DNA of 8,410 nt from Cellulomonadaceae bacterium (GTDB taxonomy: Bacteria; Actinomycetota; Actinomycetes; Actinomycetales; Cellulomonadaceae), in assembly GCA_031282935.1 (NCBI GenBank), contig JAITCS010000074.1, positions 1 to 8,410 of the forward strand, in the 5' to 3' direction. The notes beneath the pieces are model-generated. The model did no database searches, had not been told where the DNA came from, and worked only from the letters and a program-made list of their open reading frames with translations. A program made the translations under genes and the position numbers. This document shows, one piece after another, positions 5,503 to 8,410 of the stretch; position 1 is the stretch's first letter; each line of letters begins with the position of its first letter.

Positions 5503-6474
5503 ATGGATACTGCTAAAGGGCGCAAAGGTGCGCTCTGCGCGATGTTGGCCCTGACGCTTGCCGCTTCACTGGGCGCGATGGTGGGCGCACTGGCCACCGG
5601 AAGTACCGCGTTTGCGGCCCCCCAATCTGATGGTGGCGTCAAAGCCGTGACCCTACCTGCGGAACTGCCGTCGTTCACCGGCGGTAAGGTAAAGATTGTG
5701 AGCCCGTACAGCGTAGTTCGGGTGGGCCACAAATTGACTGCTGCGGCCACGGGCTTTACGCCTACGCCTAAGGCATACGCATATCGCTGGTATCGAGATG
5801 GGGTGCAAATCGCAGACGCTTTTGCAAAAGACTACACCGTAAAAGCGGCGGATCTTGGGCAGCGGATTTCGGTAAAAGTTACCGCAGAAAAACTTGGAAA
5901 CCGAAACACTACTGTCACCTCAAATCCCAGCGCTATTGTTTTAGAACACAAAACCCTCATTCCGGAATCTGATGCGGCCCTATTTAGTCGGCTTGTTGGC
6001 GGCTACACCATGCTTTCGGGTACTGGTGATGTTGCATACGATTTACGAATCGCCCAGGACGGCAGTTTTACCTACAGCGAATTAGCTATGGCTAATTACA
6101 ACAATTCGCTGCCAGCCAACTTTGAGTGTCCAACCGCGATCTGCTTTTATCAGTCTGCGCAAATCGGTAAGTTCGGTAAAGTGAGCCGAAATGTGGACGG
6201 CAGTTTTGAGGTGCAGGTGTTGTCCGCTTCGGGATTCAGCACACAGGTTGGGCCAGGTAAGGTACTATCGGTGGGCGAAAAGGGCGGCAGCGTAATCGAG
6301 ATAAATCCGATTTTCCCATTCGCGGTGGGGCAGAGTTACACGGTGGAACCCACTAAGGGTAAAGCGGTTCCCGATGCAATAAAAGATTTAGCGTGTGAAC
6401 AATATCGTAAGATATGCGAAAATGGAAAGTGGACTGGTTGGACTTTTGGTGATTTCCACAGCTACGGAAAGTAA
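5503..6474 (+). CDS. Secreted protein of unknown function with an Ig-like module
   Basis: I do not recognise this gene as a named family. From ATG 5503 it encodes 323 residues. The N-terminus is a clear signal peptide: a basic start (KGRKG), a hydrophobic core to about residue 31 and a cleavage site after TAFA (38), before AP. Residues about 62-148 match the bacterial Ig-like repeat pattern common in actinobacterial surface proteins, with YRWYRDGVQIADA, YTVKAADLGQRISVKVTAEK and a closing hydrophobic strand. Only one copy is present. Residues about 155-323 form a separate domain with alternating strand-like segments and DGSFTY (186-191). It loosely resembles small beta-barrel domains of other secreted bacterial proteins. 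Four cysteines (209, 214, 298, 305) could form two disulfides. There is no LPXTG motif, lipobox or C-terminal membrane segment, so it is probably released or wall-associated. The 3' half is A+T-rich (about 38-45% G+C in samples), unlike the pyr genes. TAA TAA ends it. Confidence 0.85.
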   Translation: MDTAKGRKGALCAMLALTLAASLGAMVGALATGSTAFAAPQSDGGVKAVTLPAELPSFTGGKVKIVSPYSVVRVGHKLTAAATGFTPTPKAYAYRWYRDGVQIADAFAKDYTVKAADLGQRISVKVTAEKLGNRNTTVTSNPSAIVLEHKTLIPESDAALFSRLVGGYTMLSGTGDVAYDLRIAQDGSFTYSELAMANYNNSLPANFECPTAICFYQSAQIGKFGKVSRNVDGSFEVQVLSASGFSTQVGPGKVLSVGEKGGSVIEINPIFPFAVGQSYTVEPTKGKAVPDAIKDLACEQYRKICENGKWTGWTFGDFHSYGK

Positions 6475-6485
6475 TAAGACCAAGC

Positions 6486-6504
6486 GGCGCTGAAAGCGAG
6501 CGCC
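6486..6504 (+). promoter_or_regulatory. Inverted repeat just before the mihF ribosome binding site
   Basis: GGCGCT (6486-6491) pairs with AGCGCC (6499-6504) around a seven-base loop. An alternative nested pairing is CGCT/AGCG with a GAA loop (6488-6498). The stem ends four bases before the AAAGGA (6508-6513) of mihF and no T run follows. It may act as a processing or translation-control hairpin, or as a protein-binding site. Only the symmetry is seen; a role is inferred. Confidence 0.4.
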
Positions 6505-6520
6505 ACGAAAGGATAATCTA

Positions 6521-6841
6521 ATGGTACTTCCGACTTTGTCTCCGGAACAACGCGCAGCCGCTTTGGAGAAAGCGACTGAGGCTCGCCGTGTGCGTGCTGA
6601 AGTAAAGAATCGCCTAAAACATTCGCAAGGCTCGCTTCGTGAAGTAATCGAGCAAGGCCAAACAGATGAATATATCGGGAAATTGAAAGTGCTGGCAATG
6701 CTGGAAGCGCTCCCAGGGGTGGGCAAGGTAAAGGCGCGCCAAATCATGGAGGATATCGGGATCGCGGAAACTCGCCGCGTGCGTGGTTTGGGGCCGCACC
6801 AAACTGCCGCTCTCATTGACCGTTTCGACCCTCGCGGTTAG
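6521..6841 (+). CDS. mihF: Actinobacterial integration host factor (mIHF/sIHF)
   Basis: mIHF is a small actinobacterial nucleoid protein, unrelated to the E. coli IHF subunits. It binds and bends DNA through a helix-two-turn-helix fold similar to ribosomal protein S13; it was found as the factor for mycobacteriophage L5 integration and is essential in mycobacteria. The 106-residue product matches closely: LSPEQRAAALEKA (6-18), RAEVKNRLKHS (25-35) with EVIEQGQ (41-47), then the H2TH core LEALPGVGKVKARQIMEDIGI (61-81) and RRVRGLGPHQ (85-94), which contains the basic and glycine residues that contact DNA. The start is ATG 6521, with AAAGGA at 6508-6513. It lies 46 bases after the secreted-protein gene and 6 bases before gmk; mihF-gmk-rpoZ is a conserved actinobacterial cluster. 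The usual left neighbour is pyrF, here separated from it by the secreted-protein gene. Confidence 0.97.
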   Translation: MVLPTLSPEQRAAALEKATEARRVRAEVKNRLKHSQGSLREVIEQGQTDEYIGKLKVLAMLEALPGVGKVKARQIMEDIGIAETRRVRGLGPHQTAALIDRFDPRG

Positions 6842-6847
6842 CGCCAA

Positions 6848-7447
6848 GTGTCATCGTCCAGCAATAGGCCCACGGTTTTGGCTGGCCCGACGGCTGTGGG
6901 CAAGGGCACTGTGGTCACGGAGATGCGTCGGCGCTACCCGCAGGTTTGGATGTCGGTTTCTATGACCACGCGGCCGCCGCGTCCCGGTGAAATTGACGGG
7001 GTGCATTACCTGTTTGTCACCTTGGCTGAGTTTGAGGGGGCCATTGCCGCTGGTCAGTTGCTGGAGTGGGCACGGGTGCACGGCAGGCACTACTACGGCA
7101 CTCCGCGCGCACCAGTTTTGGAGCACGTGGCGGCTGGGGATCCGACGTTGCTTGAGATTGATTTGCAGGGGGCGCGGCAGGTGCGCCACAGTTTGCCTGA
7201 CGCGCGTTTTGTGTTTTTGGCGCCGCCCAATTTCTCGGATTTGCAGCAGCGCCTGATCACCAGGGGCACCGAATCGGAGCAGGAGCGGGCCAAACGGCTG
7301 GAAACGGCACGCATCGAGATGGCGGCGGAGGGCGAGTTTGACGCCGTGATTGTGAACGACACCGTGGCAAAGGCGGCTGATGAGTTGGCGGCGCTTATGG
7401 GCGTTTCGACGCCAGAATACTCAGCGCCAGGTCAGCGTCTGGTATAG
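6848..7447 (+). CDS. gmk: Guanylate kinase
   Basis: Guanylate kinase phosphorylates GMP to GDP with ATP and so feeds GTP and dGTP synthesis; in many bacteria it is a target of (p)ppGpp. The 199-residue product has the P-loop GPTAVGKGT (13-21), the GMP-binding signature with SMTTRPPRPGE and DGVHYLFV (about 37-57), and LEIDLQGARQVR (98-109) for the second nucleotide-binding strand. A C-terminal block, ARIEMAAEGEFDAVIVNDT, ends the fold. The length is normal. GTG 6848 is taken as the start because it puts the P-loop at the usual distance. There is no Shine-Dalgarno sequence, and the six-base gap from the mihF stop suggests coupled translation. Confidence 0.96.
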   Translation: MSSSSNRPTVLAGPTAVGKGTVVTEMRRRYPQVWMSVSMTTRPPRPGEIDGVHYLFVTLAEFEGAIAAGQLLEWARVHGRHYYGTPRAPVLEHVAAGDPTLLEIDLQGARQVRHSLPDARFVFLAPPNFSDLQQRLITRGTESEQERAKRLETARIEMAAEGEFDAVIVNDTVAKAADELAALMGVSTPEYSAPGQRLV

Positions 7448-7448
7448 T
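7440..7448 (+). promoter_or_regulatory. Candidate extended -10 promoter for rpoZ
   Basis: TGGTATAGT at 7440-7448 fits the extended -10 form TGnTATAAT with one mismatch, and overlaps the gmk stop. Transcription would begin near 7455, giving an rpoZ leader of about 83 bases. No clear -35 box is visible, which extended -10 promoters tolerate. GCCAGG (7426-7431 and 7449-7454) and CAGAATACT (7413-7421 and 7455-7463) occur on both sides. rpoZ may therefore be transcribed apart from gmk as well as with it. Confidence 0.4.
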
Positions 7449-7537
7449 GCCAGGCAGAATACTACTTTACGTTGTGCTGCGCGTTTTTAACATCGCATCT
7501 AGATCGCGGGCACGGCGTGTTGAATTGAGGAGCTTTT

Positions 7538-7825
7538 ATGGCTGGCACCGTTTCCGAACCTATTGGCATTACCGATCCGCCCATTGACGAATTGCTTGAC
7601 AGGACCGATTCCAAATATGGTTTGGTGCTTTATGCGGCAAAGCGGGCGCGTCAAATCAACTCTTATTATTCCCAACTAAATGAGGGCTTGCTGGAAAACG
7701 TTGGCCCACTAGTTGACGTGCATGGGCAAGAAAAGCCGTTATCCATTGCGATGCGTGAGATTAACTCTGGCTTGCTTTACACCAAGTCTATTCACGATGA
7801 AGATACCGAATCTGAAGAGATATAG
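7538..7825 (+). CDS. rpoZ: DNA-directed RNA polymerase omega subunit
   Basis: Omega is the small subunit that clamps the C-terminus of beta-prime and aids RNA polymerase assembly. The 95-residue product shows the actinobacterial form: [21 protein letters not shown] (10-30), [10 protein letters not shown] (32-41) as the conserved core helix, and [17 protein letters not shown] (64-80). It ends in a short acidic tail (DEDTESEE). The start is ATG 7538, five bases after a strong GAGGAG (7527-7532). It lies 90 bases after gmk, enough room for its own promoter. Its last five codons, including the stop, fall within the first copy of a 20-bp tandem duplication, so the tail sequence may be recent. coaBC follows 33 bases later. 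Confidence 0.96.
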   Translation: MAGTVSEPIGITDPPIDELLDRTDSKYGLVLYAAKRARQINSYYSQLNEGLLENVGPLVDVHGQEKPLSIAMREINSGLLYTKSIHDEDTESEEI

Positions 7826-7850
7826 CAATATCTGAAGAGATTTAGCAATA
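7811..7850 (+). repeat. 20-bp tandem duplication across the rpoZ stop codon
   Basis: Positions 7811-7830 and 7831-7850 are identical at 19 of 20 bases, beginning TCTGAAGAGA and ending AGCAATA. The only difference is A at 7822 against T at 7842. The first copy encodes the last residues of omega and its TAG; the second is noncoding and fills most of the gap before coaBC. The copy number of exactly two and the near identity point to a recent duplication. Confidence 0.95.
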
Positions 7851-7858
7851 CCTAAAAA

Positions 7859-8410
7859 ATGCGAATCGTATTAGGCGTTACCGGCGGGATTGCCGCATAT
7901 AAGGCGGTGTTGCTGCTGCGCCTATTGCGTGAGGCCGGTCATTCGGTGCGGGTAATACCAACCCATTCGGCGCTGAAATTTGTGGGCGCTCCGACGTGGG
8001 AGGCGTTGTCGGGGCAGCCGGTTCACACTTCGGTTTTCGACGATGTGCCCGGCGTGGAGCACGTGCAATTAGGCCAAAGCGCTGAACTAATTATTGTGGC
8101 TCCTGCGACGGCAGATTTTATCGCCCGCATGGCGGTGGGGCGGGCCGATGATTTGCTCGCCGCGACCGTGCTGGTCGGCGAGTGTCCGGTCGTTTTGGCG
8201 CCCGCAATGCACACCCAAATGTGGGAGAACCCGGCCACTAAGGCCAACGTAGCCACGCTCAGTGCGCGGGGGGTGCAAATCATCGGCCCTGCTCAGGGGC
8301 GATTAACGGGGTCCGATTCGGGCATTGGGCGCATGGAGGAACCGGACGCCATCTTCGCCGCGCTCGAAAAATCTGGCTGGTTGCGTGAGGCCGGGATTCC
8401 GGAGCCAGCG
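7859..8410 (+). CDS. coaBC: Bifunctional CoaBC (phosphopantothenoylcysteine decarboxylase / synthetase), N-terminal part
   Basis: CoaBC performs two consecutive steps of coenzyme A synthesis: ligation of cysteine to 4'-phosphopantothenate (CoaB) and FMN-dependent decarboxylation (CoaC). Only the first 184 codons are in the window, covering the CoaC flavoprotein domain. Seen are LGVTGGIAAYKA (5-16; FMN-binding start), VEHVQL with the catalytic His68, the flavin-contacting block IIVAPATADFIARMAVGRADDLL (78-100), the substrate clamp PAMHTQMW (115-122; His in place of the Asn common outside actinobacteria) and GIGRMEEP (155-162), which closes the active site. The CoaB half should follow beyond 8410. 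ATG 7859 must be the start, because TAA lies in frame at 7853-7855. No ribosome binding site is at the right distance: the nearest GAAGAG is about 20 bases away, in the duplicated repeat. Confidence 0.95.
   Translation, partial: MRIVLGVTGGIAAYKAVLLLRLLREAGHSVRVIPTHSALKFVGAPTWEALSGQPVHTSVFDDVPGVEHVQLGQSAELIIVAPATADFIARMAVGRADDLLAATVLVGECPVVLAPAMHTQMWENPATKANVATLSARGVQIIGPAQGRLTGSDSGIGRMEEPDAIFAALEKSGWLREAGIPEPA

Noticed and set aside
6512..6517. GATAAT as a -10 box for mihF
   Set aside because: It would start transcription inside the mihF start codon region at about 6523, after the ATG, and it overlaps the end of the Shine-Dalgarno region.
7470..7490. Intrinsic terminator between gmk and rpoZ (GCGCG followed by TTTTT at 7484-7488)
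   Set aside because: The preceding bases form only about three base pairs, which is too weak for a terminator stem.

Overview
This window reads as a core chromosomal segment of an actinobacterium. The evidence is the conserved gene order efp-nusB-pyrR-pyrB-pyrC-pyrF-mihF-gmk-rpoZ-coaBC, the presence of mihF (a nucleoid protein known only from Actinobacteria), GTG starts with tight gene spacing, and a moderate to high G+C content. The moderate G+C and the compact operon would suit a relative of Actinomyces, Mobiluncus or Varibaculum, but that placement is an inference and the species cannot be named from the sequence alone. All genes lie on the + strand. I see no RNA gene, CRISPR array, phage gene or insertion sequence.

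Layout. Positions 1-420 hold the 3' end of a peptidoglycan-recognition (PGRP/amidase-2) protein with a C-terminal membrane segment. A promoter-like element in its last codons leads into efp (elongation factor P), which may be leaderless. efp overlaps nusB by one base, and nusB is one base from pyrR, so 437-1999 looks like one tightly coupled unit. pyrB, pyrC and pyrF follow (aspartate transcarbamylase, dihydroorotase, OMP decarboxylase). They cover three of the six steps of UMP synthesis. carA and carB, which many actinobacteria carry between pyrC and pyrF, are absent here, and that junction instead holds a 10-bp sequence repeated three times.

After pyrF there is a 192-bp gap with two mutually exclusive hairpins, then a gene for a secreted protein of unknown function with an Ig-like module. 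This gene is more A+T-rich than its neighbours and looks inserted into an otherwise conserved locus. A hairpin then precedes mihF, followed by gmk (GMP kinase), rpoZ (RNA polymerase omega) and the first 184 codons of coaBC (coenzyme A synthesis), which runs off the right edge.

Functionally the window joins translation (EF-P), transcription (NusB, omega), pyrimidine and guanine nucleotide supply, chromosome architecture (mIHF) and coenzyme A synthesis. I find no convincing new multi-gene system. The points most worth a second look are: a PyrR that appears to have lost several RNA-binding residues of its family; the secreted Ig-like protein; and short tandem duplications at three gene junctions, including a 20-bp duplication across the rpoZ stop codon.
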